Origin: Comamonadaceae bacterium
GTDB taxonomy: Bacteria; Pseudomonadota; Gammaproteobacteria; Burkholderiales; Burkholderiaceae_C
Assembly (NCBI GenBank): GCA_947373245.1
Contig: CANBWY010000015.1
Coordinates: 1 to 41,945, forward strand
Length of the DNA: 41,945 bases
Direction of reading: 5' to 3'
Positions 9,514-18,002 of this stretch are shown here, piece by piece. The translations under genes and the position numbers were made by a program. Position 1 is the first letter of the stretch. Every line of letters begins with the position of its first letter. Under the pieces are notes generated by a model. The model searched no databases. It had not been told where the DNA came from and was given only the letters and a program-made list of their open reading frames with translations.

Positions 9514-10773
9514 GTGCAAAATAGTGTTTTATTCGACGAAGGAAAACCTGTGCTGCAAGTGCGTTACAAAATGGCGGCGGCTGCGTTGGCCGTGGTGGTG
9601 TTTCTTGGCTTAGTCCTGCCGCGTGTGCTGTATGGCCCCAAGGTGCAGGTCGAGACGGTGGTGCAACGCAACTTTGTGCAAACGGTGGTGGCCAGTGGGC
9701 GTGTCGAAAATCCGCACCGTCTAGAGGTGGGGGTGCAGTTGACCGGGACCGTGGCGGCCGTGCCAGTGAGCGAAGGCCAGCGCGTCACACAAGGAATGGT
9801 GCTGATTCAGCTCGAGTCGATGGAGCTGCAAGCCGCCTTGCGACAAGCCGAGTTGGCAGAGCAAGAGGCACGCGTTCATGTGCGGCAATTGCAAGAGCTG
9901 CAAGAGCCGGTGGCTGAGCAAGCCCAGCTGCAAGCTCAAGCGAACTATGAAAACGCACAGCGCAATTGGGAGCGCAGCCAAGCGCTGTTTGACAAAGGGT
10001 TCATCGGCTCTGCGGCCAAGGATGAGGCGCAACGCGCCGCACAAGTGGCGCTGGCGCAGCTGAACACCACGCGCCAGCAATTGCTCAGTGTGCGCAAAGG
10101 GGGCAGCGAAATTGCGGCGGCCCAAGCGGCACTGTTGTCTGCACAGGCTGTCGTGGCGGGCGCGCGTTCGCGCCTGAGCTACACCCAAGTCAAAGCACCG
10201 GTCAACGGCACGCTGATTGCGCGTACGGTGGAGCCGGGCGATGTGGTGCAACCGGGCAAAGCGCTGATGGTGTTGTCGCCGGCGGGAGACACACAGCTGG
10301 TGTTGCAAATTGACGAAAAAAATCTGAACTTGGTGCATCTGGGGCAATCAGCCTTGGCTTCGGCGGACGCCTACGCCAATGAACGTTTTGATGCTACGGT
10401 GGCCTATATCAATCCCGGCGTGGATGCGCAGCGGGGCTCGGTAGAGGTCAAGCTCAATGTGCCCACGCCGCCAGAGTATTTGAAACAAGACATGACGGTG
10501 TCGGTGGACATCGAGGTGGCACGGCGTGAGCAAGCGGTCTTGGTGTCTGCCGATTCCGTGCACGACCTCGACAAAGCCCAGCCGTGGGTGTTGCGCGTGC
10601 GCCAAGGCCATGCGCAGCGCCAAGATGTGACGTTGGGGCTGTTCAGCAACGGACTGTGTGAGGTCTTGTCTGGACTGAGCGCCGGCGATGTGGTGGTGCC
10701 AAAGGTGGCAAGTGACGTGAGCGATGGCACGCGCATGCGAGCCGTGATGACCGTGAAAGGAGCCCAGCCTTGA
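9514..10773 (+). CDS. Periplasmic adaptor (membrane fusion) protein of an ABC exporter
   Basis: HlyD/MacA-type adaptor of 419 residues that would bridge an inner-membrane transporter to an outer-membrane channel. One N-terminal membrane helix is at about residues 20-40. Two lipoyl half-motifs (near residues 72-90 and 230-250) flank a long coiled-coil hairpin rich in Gln, Ala and Glu, and beta-barrel and membrane-proximal domains follow. GTG 9514 gives the longest form; GTG 9550 has a better ribosome-binding site (AAGGAAAA at 9538-9545) and may be the true start. The stop overlaps the permease start by 4 bases (ATGA-type), so the three genes form an operon. No outer-membrane factor is nearby; a TolC-like protein would have to come from elsewhere. 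Confidence 0.85.
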   Translation: MQNSVLFDEGKPVLQVRYKMAAAALAVVVFLGLVLPRVLYGPKVQVETVVQRNFVQTVVASGRVENPHRLEVGVQLTGTVAAVPVSEGQRVTQGMVLIQLESMELQAALRQAELAEQEARVHVRQLQELQEPVAEQAQLQAQANYENAQRNWERSQALFDKGFIGSAAKDEAQRAAQVALAQLNTTRQQLLSVRKGGSEIAAAQAALLSAQAVVAGARSRLSYTQVKAPVNGTLIARTVEPGDVVQPGKALMVLSPAGDTQLVLQIDEKNLNLVHLGQSALASADAYANERFDATVAYINPGVDAQRGSVEVKLNVPTPPEYLKQDMTVSVDIEVARREQAVLVSADSVHDLDKAQPWVLRVRQGHAQRQDVTLGLFSNGLCEVLSGLSAGDVVVPKVASDVSDGTRMRAVMTVKGAQP

Positions 10774-11999
10774 TCGCGTGGTTACCTTTTGAAGCTTGGG
10801 TGTCATTGCGCTTCATGCGTGAAGGCCGAGTTCAAACCTCTTTCATTGTGGGCGGCATTTCGATTGGCGTCGCGGTGATTGTGTTTATGTCGGCCCTGCT
10901 CGCTGGCTTGCAAAGCAACTTTGTGCGTCGTGCGTTAACAGGCCAGGCCCACATTCAAGTGCTGCCGTTGAAAGAGGTCGTGCGGCCTTTGCGCGGGCAA
11001 GAGTCAGGTTGGCAAGAGCGTGCAACCTTGCAAGCGCCTTTGCAACGTTTGAAAAGCATTGACCAGTGGCAAAACGTTGCCACGCAAATTTCAGCCATGC
11101 CAGATGTTGCTGTGGTTTCTCCCGCAGCCACGGGGTCTGCATTGGTCGCGCGCGGCCAAGCGAATCGTGCGGTGACGTTGACTGGCATCATTCCAGACTT
11201 GTATTTTCGCATCGTGCCTTTGCCTGAAAAAATCGTGAAAGGGCAAGCAAAAATGGAAGTCGATACGATTTTTATCGGGACCGATTTGGCCACGGACCTT
11301 GGCGTCACGGTGGGTGACAAGTTGATCTTGTCGGCGTCCAGCGGTGCCTCCAACACCTTGAAGGTGGCGGCTATTTTTGATTTAGGTAACAAAGGCGCGA
11401 ACAGTCGCAATACCTACGTGGAGCTACGAACTGCACAAAGTTTGCTAGGACTGGCGGGTCTGGTGTCGGTACTCGACATCACGGTACACGATGTTTATGG
11501 GGCCGAAGTGGTGGCGCAGCGTATCAGTTCGTTGATGCATGTCGAGGCGGACAGCTGGATCAAAACGAACGAGCAATTTTTTACGGCGGTGCATGCGCAA
11601 ACCATCGCCAATACGGCGATTCGATTTTTTGTGGCCTTGTCGGTCGGCTTTGGCATCGCCAGTGTCTTGGTGGTGTCGGTGGTGCAGCGCTCACGTGAAA
11701 TTGGTATTTTTCGAGCCATGGGCATCACGCGTGGGCAAATTTTGCGCATCTTTTTGTTGCAGGGTGGCTTGCTTGGTTTGTTCGGCGCCATCACCGGTTC
11801 GGCCATGGGCGGCGCGGCGCTGATGTTGTGGCACCGCTTTGAGCGCAATGCGGATGGCACCGAGTTGTTCCCGCTCACGCTTGAGCCATTGTTGTTTGTC
11901 CAAGCTTTGCTGCTGGCAACGCTCACTGGTTTGTTGGCCGCCTTTGCCCCCGCATTACGCGCCGCTAGGCTTGATCCCGTGGTGGCCATTCGTGGATAA
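10770..11999 (+). CDS. ABC exporter permease, FtsX/MacB-LolC type
   Basis: A 409-residue inner-membrane protein with the four-helix FtsX-like layout: one helix at about residues 25-47, a large periplasmic domain (about 48-275), then three helices near residues 285-310, 330-355 and 370-395. The conserved block [16 protein letters not shown] before the third helix is the cytoplasmic coupling segment of FtsX/LolC/MacB permeases. It overlaps the adaptor gene by 4 bases and lies 4 bp before the ATPase. The order adaptor-permease-ATPase matches DevBCA-type exporters of cyanobacteria and differs from MacB, in which ATPase and permease are fused. The substrate is unknown; macrolide, lipid or siderophore export cannot be told apart by sequence. 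Confidence 0.87.
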   Translation: MIAWLPFEAWVSLRFMREGRVQTSFIVGGISIGVAVIVFMSALLAGLQSNFVRRALTGQAHIQVLPLKEVVRPLRGQESGWQERATLQAPLQRLKSIDQWQNVATQISAMPDVAVVSPAATGSALVARGQANRAVTLTGIIPDLYFRIVPLPEKIVKGQAKMEVDTIFIGTDLATDLGVTVGDKLILSASSGASNTLKVAAIFDLGNKGANSRNTYVELRTAQSLLGLAGLVSVLDITVHDVYGAEVVAQRISSLMHVEADSWIKTNEQFFTAVHAQTIANTAIRFFVALSVGFGIASVLVVSVVQRSREIGIFRAMGITRGQILRIFLLQGGLLGLFGAITGSAMGGAALMLWHRFERNADGTELFPLTLEPLLFVQALLLATLTGLLAAFAPALRAARLDPVVAIRG

Positions 12000-12003
12000 A
12001 ACT

Positions 12004-12696
12004 ATGTCGACCCAACGCCCTGTCTTAGAGCTTCGCGGCATTGTGAAGACCTTCAACCTGGGGCAACCCAACGAAACTGAGGTCTTGCACGGCATTGACT
12101 TCATCTTGCAGCCGGGCGAGTTTTGTTCCGTGATTGGACCTTCGGGCTCAGGCAAAAGCACGTTGCTCAACATCGTCGGTTTACTGGATCGGCCAACCCG
12201 TGGCACTTTGGCCGTGTGCCAACAAGAAACCACCACGTTGAATGACAGCGCACTCACGCAGCTGCGCGGGCACAACATTGGTTTTGTATTTCAGTACCAC
12301 CACCTCATCAGCGCCTTCAGCGCGATTGAAAACGTCATGATGCCGATGGTGGGGGATGCCGGTTTTTTCAATGACGCCATGCGCGAGCGTGCCGCTGCGT
12401 TGTTGGCGAGCGTTGGTTTGACGCGTTGGAAAGACGCACCCGCGATGCAACTCTCGGGCGGTCAACAGCAGCGGGTGGCCGTGGCACGCGCCTTGGCCAT
12501 GAAGCCGTCCTTGATTTTGGCCGACGAACCCACAGGTAATTTGGACACCAAGAGCGCAGACGCAGTGTTTGATTTGCTGCTCAGTGTGAGCCGTGAGCAA
12601 GGCACCAGCGTGTTGTTTGTCACGCACAACGCGGCACTGTCTGCACGATGTGATCGGACCATTGAAGTGGTCGACGGTCAAATCAAACCCCGTTGA
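12004..12696 (+). CDS. ABC exporter ATP-binding protein (DevA/LolD/MacB class)
   Basis: A 230-residue nucleotide-binding subunit. Walker A is [11 protein letters not shown], the signature is [14 protein letters not shown], Walker B is [12 protein letters not shown] and the H-loop is [13 protein letters not shown] is typical of the LolD/MacB/FtsE class that drives FtsX-type permeases, which fits the gene before it. ATG 12004 is chosen because it begins [13 protein letters not shown], the normal N-terminus; the in-frame extension upstream reads as permease antiframe. Its TGA stop abuts the convergent CoA-transferase stop, forming TGATCA at 12694-12699 with no intergenic base. Confidence 0.94.
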   Translation: MSTQRPVLELRGIVKTFNLGQPNETEVLHGIDFILQPGEFCSVIGPSGSGKSTLLNIVGLLDRPTRGTLAVCQQETTTLNDSALTQLRGHNIGFVFQYHHLISAFSAIENVMMPMVGDAGFFNDAMRERAAALLASVGLTRWKDAPAMQLSGGQQQRVAVARALAMKPSLILADEPTGNLDTKSADAVFDLLLSVSREQGTSVLFVTHNAALSARCDRTIEVVDGQIKPR

Positions 12697-13869
12697 TCAC
12701 TCAGTGAGGCTGCGCAACACCTCGTCGGTGTGTTCGCCCAAGCGCGGTGCAGGTCGCCACACCCCGGTGGGGGTGCCGCTCATGCGCACCGGTGGACGCA
12801 GTTGACGCAGCAGACCTTCATGTGGATGCGGTACATCGAGCCACCCGTGTGTGGCTGCAAGGTGCGGATCGGTTAGCAAATCGTCGAGCTTCATCATGGG
12901 CATGACGGGAATGTCATGTGCTGTGAAGTCTTTCATCCACTCGGCGCTGGTGCGTGTGCGCAAGTGTTCGCCCACGAAGGCGTAGAGCGCATCAATGTGC
13001 TTCAGGCGTTCGGCATGACTGCCAAAACGTGCATCAGTTCGAAACAAATCGGGTAGTCCGACCAGCTTTAAAAATGCTTGCCAATGCGCGTCGTTGTACA
13101 TGAGGGCGCAAAGGTGGCCGTCTTGCGTGGCGTAAGGTTTTCGGTTGGCCGACAACATGCGCGCGTAGCCCATAGGGGCGATGGGGGGCTGCCAAGTTTC
13201 GCCGCTCAAATGTTCGCCCAACACAAACTGCAGCAAGCACTCAAACATCGGCACTTCCACGTGCTGGCCTAAGCCGGTGCGGTAGCGTGCAATGACGGCC
13301 GCCATCACCGCGTGCACCATGTTGAGCCCGGTTACCCGATCGGCAAAGGTGGTGGGCGCGTAGCGTGGCTCGCTGCTGCCACTTTGCGTCATCAGCCAAG
13401 GGATGCCTACGGCGCCTTGAATGAGGTCGTCATAGGCGGGCCAGTCGGAATAGGGGCCGCCTTCGCTGTAGCCATAGGCGCCACACACCACCAAGCGTGG
13501 GTTGAGCGCGTGCAAGGTGTCGAATGACAAGCCCAAACGCGCCATCGACGCGGGGCGAATGTTGTAGGTCAGCACGTCGGCGGTTTTGCACAGGGCCAGC
13601 AACTGTTCGCGTTGTTCGGGTTGGCGCAGGTCCAGCACCACCGAACGTTTGTTGCGGTTGGCGTTGATGAAAATGTGGCCCATGCCCGGGTGCTTCATCG
13701 GTCCTGCGTGGCGCATGATGTCGCCGCTGGGCGGTTCGATTTTGATGACGTCGGCGCCGTAGTCACCCAAGATTTGTGTGGCGTAGGGTCCCAGCACCAC
13801 GCCCGTCAGGTCAATCACGCGCAAGCCTGCGAGGGCGCCTTGTATGGCCGTGTTCTCGTGGTGGTCCAT
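12697..13869 (-). CDS. CaiB/BaiF-type CoA-transferase
   Basis: Family III CoA-transferase of 390 residues, which moves CoA between carboxylic acids through an aspartyl-anhydride. The catalytic Asp is probably D147 or D148 in WPAYDDLIQGA, and the N-terminal block LAGLRVIDLTGVVLGPYATQILGDYGADVIKIE (by position, residues 13-45) is family-typical. The Bug solute-binding gene lies just 3 bp upstream on the same strand, so the two are co-transcribed: a capture protein plus an activating enzyme for one organic acid. No other degradation gene accompanies them, and the acid is unknown. Confidence 0.88.
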   Translation of the reverse strand: MDHHENTAIQGALAGLRVIDLTGVVLGPYATQILGDYGADVIKIEPPSGDIMRHAGPMKHPGMGHIFINANRNKRSVVLDLRQPEQREQLLALCKTADVLTYNIRPASMARLGLSFDTLHALNPRLVVCGAYGYSEGGPYSDWPAYDDLIQGAVGIPWLMTQSGSSEPRYAPTTFADRVTGLNMVHAVMAAVIARYRTGLGQHVEVPMFECLLQFVLGEHLSGETWQPPIAPMGYARMLSANRKPYATQDGHLCALMYNDAHWQAFLKLVGLPDLFRTDARFGSHAERLKHIDALYAFVGEHLRTRTSAEWMKDFTAHDIPVMPMMKLDDLLTDPHLAATHGWLDVPHPHEGLLRQLRPPVRMSGTPTGVWRPAPRLGEHTDEVLRSLTE

Positions 13870-13872
13870 GGC

Positions 13873-14865
13873 TTACTCTGGCGTGATGCCAGCCGCCTTG
13901 ACCCAGCCGCCCCATTTTTTAATTTCAGCCTCAATGGTTTTGGCCAAGGCCGCAGAGTCTTCCACATCGATGTCGATGCCAGCGGCTTGAATTTTTTCAC
14001 GCACCTCAGGTTTGGCCAACACGGCCATCAAGGTGGCGGTGGCCTTTCTTTGCACATCAGCGGGAATGCCGGCGGGTGCCATCAGGCCGAACCAAGCGCT
14101 GACGTTGTAGTCTTTTACTGTTTCGCCAATGGGCGGTACGTTGGGGGCTTTGCTGGCGCGTTTGCGGGTGGTCACACCCAGGCCACGCAGGCGACCACCA
14201 TTCATTTGCGACACGGCGTTTCCTGTATCGGCAAAGGCGAATTGAATTTGGCCACCTAGCAAATCGGTCAAGGCGGGGGGAATGCTTTTGTAGGGGACGT
14301 TGATGGTTTGCAAGCCTGCCAATTCATTGAGCATGGCAGCTGACACCAACGAGCCGGATGAGCCGTGCCCAAAAGCGAGCTTGCCCGGATTGGCTTTGGC
14401 GTAGCTCACAAACTCTTTCATGTCCTTGGCCGGGAAATCGTGATTGACCATCAAGATAAAACCCACTTCACCAATCTTGCCGATGGGTGTGAAGTCTTTC
14501 ACAGGGTCGTAAGGCAACTTGCGGTAAAGGTGGAGGTTGGCCGCTTGCGTGGTGCTGGTGGTGACCAAGAAGGTGTAGCCATCCGCAGGCGCTGTCTTGA
14601 CCGCTTCGGCACCCAAGATGCCGTTGGCACCCGCTTTGTTGTCGATGGTGATGGGCTGGCCCCATGCCTCGCTCATGGCTTGGGCCACGATGCGCCCTAG
14701 GTTGTCGGTGGCGCTGCCCGCGCTAAAGGGCACCACAAATTTGATGGCTTTGTTGGGGTAGCTTTGTGCCAAGACCGAGGGCGCTACTAGGCAGCCAAGC
14801 GCTACGGCGGTCAAGCCCGCACACAGGGTGCGTTTCAGGGCTGAGGTGGGGTTGATGTCGCGCAT
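13873..14865 (-). CDS. Bug-type tripartite tricarboxylate transporter solute-binding protein
   Basis: A 330-residue periplasmic protein with a signal peptide (cleavage after LAQS, near residue 35) and the Bug hallmark block IKFVVPFSAGSATDNLGR near residue 40, followed by DGYTFLV. Family members bind carboxylates by a helix-dipole/backbone mode and feed TctAB permeases; no tctA or tctB is present here, which is usual for orphan Bug genes in Burkholderiales. The start has a strong leader, ACAGGAGACAACC (14867-14879 on this strand), shared with the Bug gene at 40758. It is transcribed just ahead of a CoA-transferase. The ligand is unknown. Confidence 0.9.
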   Translation of the reverse strand: MRDINPTSALKRTLCAGLTAVALGCLVAPSVLAQSYPNKAIKFVVPFSAGSATDNLGRIVAQAMSEAWGQPITIDNKAGANGILGAEAVKTAPADGYTFLVTTSTTQAANLHLYRKLPYDPVKDFTPIGKIGEVGFILMVNHDFPAKDMKEFVSYAKANPGKLAFGHGSSGSLVSAAMLNELAGLQTINVPYKSIPPALTDLLGGQIQFAFADTGNAVSQMNGGRLRGLGVTTRKRASKAPNVPPIGETVKDYNVSAWFGLMAPAGIPADVQRKATATLMAVLAKPEVREKIQAAGIDIDVEDSAALAKTIEAEIKKWGGWVKAAGITPE

Positions 14866-14908
14866 GGGTTGTCTCCTGTATTTTTGGAGATCTTAATGCG
14901 CTTGCGCC

Positions 14909-15343
14909 TTAATCTTGGGTGGCGCGCCGTTGCACGGCATCGATGTACGCGTGGCCATCGGGTGGGCGGCCACTGCGTTGGCTTTCCCAAATCATTTGCC
15001 CCAACGCATCCATGGTCTCGTGGTGGGCGTCGTGTAGCGAGTCGCGTTTGGCGCTGAGCAACTCCACCGCTTGGCGAATGCCGCGTGGCTGGTCGATGGA
15101 GCATTGCTCGCTCACCGACAGGTGCATGGACAGGTGCAAGAAGGGGTTGGTCTTGCCGTCTTTGACTTCGTACATGCGCTCTAGCGCTGCATCGACATTG
15201 GCGAAGTCGGGGTGGTACTCGGGATGCTCGGCCACCCATTGGCTGGCCAAGGTTTCCAAGGCATCCATGGGCTGGGCGTTGCGCCACTTGGCGTAGACCG
15301 AGCAGAAAAAGCGCCGAACGTCGGCTTGGCTGGGTTCAAACAT
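14909..15343 (-). CDS. DUF1841 family protein
   Basis: A 144-residue cytosolic protein beginning MFEPSQADVRRFFCSVYAKW, with HPEYHPDFANVD in the middle and HLSMHLSVSEQ further on; these blocks fit the DUF1841 family of unknown function found across Beta- and Gammaproteobacteria. Histidines recurring in HPEYH, HLSMHL and HDAHHE could bind a metal, but this is a guess. It begins 8 bp after the ferredoxin-NADP reductase gene on the same strand, so it is likely co-transcribed with fpr. No role can be assigned. Confidence 0.85.
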   Translation of the reverse strand: MFEPSQADVRRFFCSVYAKWRNAQPMDALETLASQWVAEHPEYHPDFANVDAALERMYEVKDGKTNPFLHLSMHLSVSEQCSIDQPRGIRQAVELLSAKRDSLHDAHHETMDALGQMIWESQRSGRPPDGHAYIDAVQRRATQD

Positions 15344-15351
15344 GCCGAGCT

Positions 15352-16128
15352 TTATTGCTCAACAAATGCGCGTTCCACCACGTAGTCGCCGGGTGTGGTG
15401 GTGGAGCCTTCTTTGAAGCCGCGTTCATCCAGCAGCGTGCGCATATCTTTGTTCAAGCCGGGGCTGCCGCAAATCATGATGCGGTCATGCGCGGGGTCGA
15501 GGTTGGGTAGACCTAAATCTTGGGTGAGCTTGTTGGAGATGAGCAAGTCGGTCACGCGGCCTTGGTTTTTGTAGGGCTCGCGTGTGACGGTGGGGTAGTA
15601 CAACATCTGGTTGCTGACCATCTCGCCCAAGAACTCGTGCTTGGGCAGCTCCTCGGTCAAGTAGTCGTGGTAAGCGAGTTCTTTGACTTCGCGCACACCG
15701 TGCACCAAGATGACTTTTTCGAAACGCTCATAGGTTTCAGGGTCGCGCACGACGCTCAAGAACGGAGCCAAGCCAGTGCCGGTGCCAATCAAGTACAGGT
15801 TTTTGGCGGGCAACAGATAGTCGATCAGCAAAGTGCCAGTGGGTTTTTTGCCGATGACGATTTTGTCGCCCACTTTGATGTGTTGCAGCTTGGAGGTGAG
15901 GGGGCCGTCTGGCACCTTGATGCTCAAAAACTCCAAGTGCTCTTCGTAGTTGGCGCTGACGATGCTGTAGGCACGCAACAGCGGTTTGCCGTTTTCGCCA
16001 CGCAGGCCAATCATGGTGAAGTGGCCGTTGGAGAAACGCAGCGAGGTGTCGCGTGTGGTGGTGAAGCTGAACAGGCTGTCGGTCCAATGGTGGACGGACA
16101 AAACTTCTTCGTCTAGGAATGCACTCAT
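15352..16128 (-). CDS. fpr: Ferredoxin--NADP(+) reductase
   Basis: A 258-residue FAD enzyme that exchanges electrons between NADPH and ferredoxin or flavodoxin. The FAD-binding RAYS motif is at residues 52-55 (RAYSIVSAN) and the NADP-binding glycine motif GTGTGLAPF is at 115-123. The C-terminus ends VERAFVEQ, with an aromatic residue near the end, as in bacterial FPR of subclass I. Length is normal. It has no clear Shine-Dalgarno sequence; a 9-bp stem-loop lies about 25 bp upstream of the start. The DUF1841 gene follows within 8 bp. Confidence 0.94.
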   Translation of the reverse strand: MSAFLDEEVLSVHHWTDSLFSFTTTRDTSLRFSNGHFTMIGLRGENGKPLLRAYSIVSANYEEHLEFLSIKVPDGPLTSKLQHIKVGDKIVIGKKPTGTLLIDYLLPAKNLYLIGTGTGLAPFLSVVRDPETYERFEKVILVHGVREVKELAYHDYLTEELPKHEFLGEMVSNQMLYYPTVTREPYKNQGRVTDLLISNKLTQDLGLPNLDPAHDRIMICGSPGLNKDMRTLLDERGFKEGSTTTPGDYVVERAFVEQ

Positions 16129-16152
16129 GACTTGGGTAAAAACAAGAGAAAT

Positions 16153-16180
16153 TAAGCCCTCTAGTGTAGGCGAGGGCTTA
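16153..16180 (-). terminator. Stem-loop between trmL and fpr, possible terminator or fpr leader element
   Basis: Perfect 9-bp inverted arms TAAGCCCTC (16153-16161) and GAGGGCTTA (16172-16180) enclose a 10-base loop. On the minus strand the stem is followed by a T-rich run (16138-16152), so it could end transcription of trmL. The T run is interrupted and lies only about 10-25 bases from the fpr start, so the stem may instead be part of the fpr 5' untranslated region. Both readings are inference from sequence. Confidence 0.5.
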
Positions 16181-16252
16181 AAACCTAGGGCTATATGTGT
16201 CTAGATTTGCCGCTATAAGGCTGGGCTTGTCCTTTGTTGTCAGCACGCGGGG

Positions 16253-16272
16253 CTGTCAGGCTCTGTCAGGCT
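16253..16272. repeat. Tandem 10-bp duplication over the trmL stop
   Basis: CTGTCAGGCT occurs twice head to tail at 16253-16262 and 16263-16272. The second copy covers the trmL stop codon at 16266-16268 on the minus strand. Because a stop is also formed in the first copy, the protein end is not altered. It looks like a small slippage duplication. Confidence 0.6.
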
Positions 16273-16736
16273 TTGTGGGCGAAGCTGTTTTGTCGCCATG
16301 CCTCAAAGGTGATGACGGCCACGGCGTTGGACAGATTCAGACTGCGCTGGCCCTCGCGCATGGGCAGGCGCAGGCGCTGTGACAAGTCAAAACTGTCGCG
16401 AATGTCGGCTGGCAAGCCACGGGTCTCAGACCCAAACACAAACCAATCGCCAGGCTGAAACGCCGTGTCGTGCGCCGTGCTGGAACCTTTGGTGGTCATG
16501 GCAAACAAACGGGTAGGGTCGGGTTGGGCGTCCTTCAAGAAGGTGGCCCAGTCGGCGTGGCGCAAGACGGGGGCGTACTCGTGATAGTCCAATCCCGCGC
16601 GACGCATGTGTTTGTCGTCCATCGAGAAGCCCAGTGGCTCCACCAAGTGCAGGGTGCAGCCGGTGTTCGCCGCCAAGCGGATGACGTTGCCCGTGTTGGG
16701 CGGAATTTCGGGGTGGACGAGGACGATGTTGAACAT
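16266..16736 (-). CDS. trmL: tRNA (cytidine/uridine-34 2'-O)-methyltransferase
   Basis: SPOUT-class methyltransferase of 156 residues that methylates the wobble ribose of tRNA-Leu isoacceptors. The N-terminal block MFNIVLVHPEIPPNTGNVIR is diagnostic, followed by FGSETRGLP and the C-terminal knot region LSNAVAVITFEAWRQ that binds S-adenosylmethionine. Start 16736 matches the usual family N-terminus; an in-frame ATG at 16745 would add three residues. It lies leftward of an unrelated AT-rich region and 137 bp upstream of fpr. Confidence 0.92.
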   Translation of the reverse strand: MFNIVLVHPEIPPNTGNVIRLAANTGCTLHLVEPLGFSMDDKHMRRAGLDYHEYAPVLRHADWATFLKDAQPDPTRLFAMTTKGSSTAHDTAFQPGDWFVFGSETRGLPADIRDSFDLSQRLRLPMREGQRSLNLSNAVAVITFEAWRQNSFAHKA

Positions 16737-16877
16737 GGAGGGCATTGTCCCGCATTCATTCGGGACGCCCTCGTGGCTTTCATGGCTGTATGCGTGACTG
16801 ATGGCTAGCCAATACTAAATATGCTCTAGAACCAATCGACTATTGATCCATACCTTGTGTCAAATTAGCATTTCATC

Positions 16878-17222
16878 ATGCTTAATTCATCGACTGTTTC
16901 AAATATTTTTCTGGTCTGTTGTCTCGTGGCGAACGTTGTCACTTTTCCCTCTGTCATGGCGGAGGTCAATCAATACAAAGATACTTCAAACGCACTGGGA
17001 AACGAAGAACGAGAGTTCATATTCGCTGGACATTGTCCAAACGGTGAGGCCTATCGAATCTTTGCTTACCAGATGGATGTGGATGGGCTAGCCCAATCGT
17101 TTTATGACTATGAGGGGCCTGCAGGCAAAGGCACGGTGAGAACGGGGGTGTCACCCAAAAAGATGGCCTTACGTGTTTGTCACGAATTGGCCGATATCAC
17201 CGATGGCTCAAAGTACGACTGA
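16878..17222 (+). CDS. Small exported protein of unknown function
   Basis: A 114-residue protein with an N-terminal hydrophobic signal and a likely signal-peptidase site after VMA (about residue 28). The mature part is polar and acidic and has two Cys (in HCPNG and RVCHE) that could form a disulfide in the periplasm. I recognise no domain. It is the first gene of an AT-rich block that continues with a response regulator and a hybrid kinase on the same strand, 118 bp downstream, so it may be a sensor partner or a target of that system. The ribosome-binding site is poor, which lowers confidence in the exact start. Confidence 0.6.
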   Translation: MLNSSTVSNIFLVCCLVANVVTFPSVMAEVNQYKDTSNALGNEEREFIFAGHCPNGEAYRIFAYQMDVDGLAQSFYDYEGPAGKGTVRTGVSPKKMALRVCHELADITDGSKYD

Positions 17223-17340
17223 TGAAATCAAGATTGACTATTTAATTGGTAATTTATAACTAATATTAAGTGTATTGAAGCTTATCTAAAACCAAAGTTT
17301 AGTTGTCTTGGTAATCGCTAATGAGTAGCATGCCAAATAC

Positions 17341-17973
17341 ATGGATACAAGTTACAAAAATTCCCTTTTGATCATCGATGACCATCCGGTTTACCGTGAT
17401 GCATTGAGCGAAAAATTAGCCATTGAATTTACGCCAGATGGGATTGAAGTTGCAGTTGCAAGCAACGCAAATCAAGGGCTAGAACTCATCGAGCAATCGA
17501 ATAAACATTGGGTCATCGTGCTTGACATACTGATGCCGGGACTTAGCGGCCTTGCAGGGATCAAAGTTTTTAAAAAAATACACCATGTCGCGCACGTTGT
17601 CGCAATTTCAGGTTTAGATGAACATCTATGGGAGCCAAAAACAGTTTCTGCGGGTGCCTCTATCTTTATTTCTAAAAATAGCACGTCAGAATTCATTATT
17701 CGTAAACTCAGACCCCTACTGACCCATAGTGCTGACCTTGTCATTCCTCGCAGAAACGTTGAACCCAAAGAGTTTCGACTCACGCAAAGGCAGCTAGAAG
17801 TTCTTGATTTGATTTCACAAGGACATCCAAACAAAATCATTGCCGACTTTCTCGACATCAGTGAGCAAACCGTCAAGATACACATCAATCAGATATTTAA
17901 AGAGCTGCGTGTATTCAATAGAACACAAGCGCTGATCACAGCGCAGAAGAATCAACTTCTTAGAAGCCAATAG
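17341..17973 (+). CDS. Response regulator, NarL/LuxR family
   Basis: A 210-residue DNA-binding response regulator. The receiver domain (about 1-125) has acidic pocket residues D13-D14, the phospho-acceptor D62 in VLDILMPG and the conserved K112 in FISKNS. A C-terminal LuxR-type helix-turn-helix (about 147-205) begins LTQRQLEVLDLISQGHPNK and contains the recognition segment ISEQTVKIHINQIFKEL. It lies 29 bp upstream of a hybrid histidine kinase, its evident partner. No strong Shine-Dalgarno site precedes ATG 17341. Codon use and base composition are AT-rich relative to the flanking housekeeping genes. Targets are unknown; palindromes at 19836 are candidates. Confidence 0.9.
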   Translation: MDTSYKNSLLIIDDHPVYRDALSEKLAIEFTPDGIEVAVASNANQGLELIEQSNKHWVIVLDILMPGLSGLAGIKVFKKIHHVAHVVAISGLDEHLWEPKTVSAGASIFISKNSTSEFIIRKLRPLLTHSADLVIPRRNVEPKEFRLTQRQLEVLDLISQGHPNKIIADFLDISEQTVKIHINQIFKELRVFNRTQALITAQKNQLLRSQ

Positions 17974-18002
17974 AGCTAAGAAAAATATTTCTCGCAAAAT
18001 AC

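Noticed and set aside
11839-12003. Upstream extension of the ABC ATPase frame into the permease gene
   Set aside because: The normal N-terminus begins at 12004; the extension is a Cys/Ser/Pro-rich out-of-frame reading of the permease.
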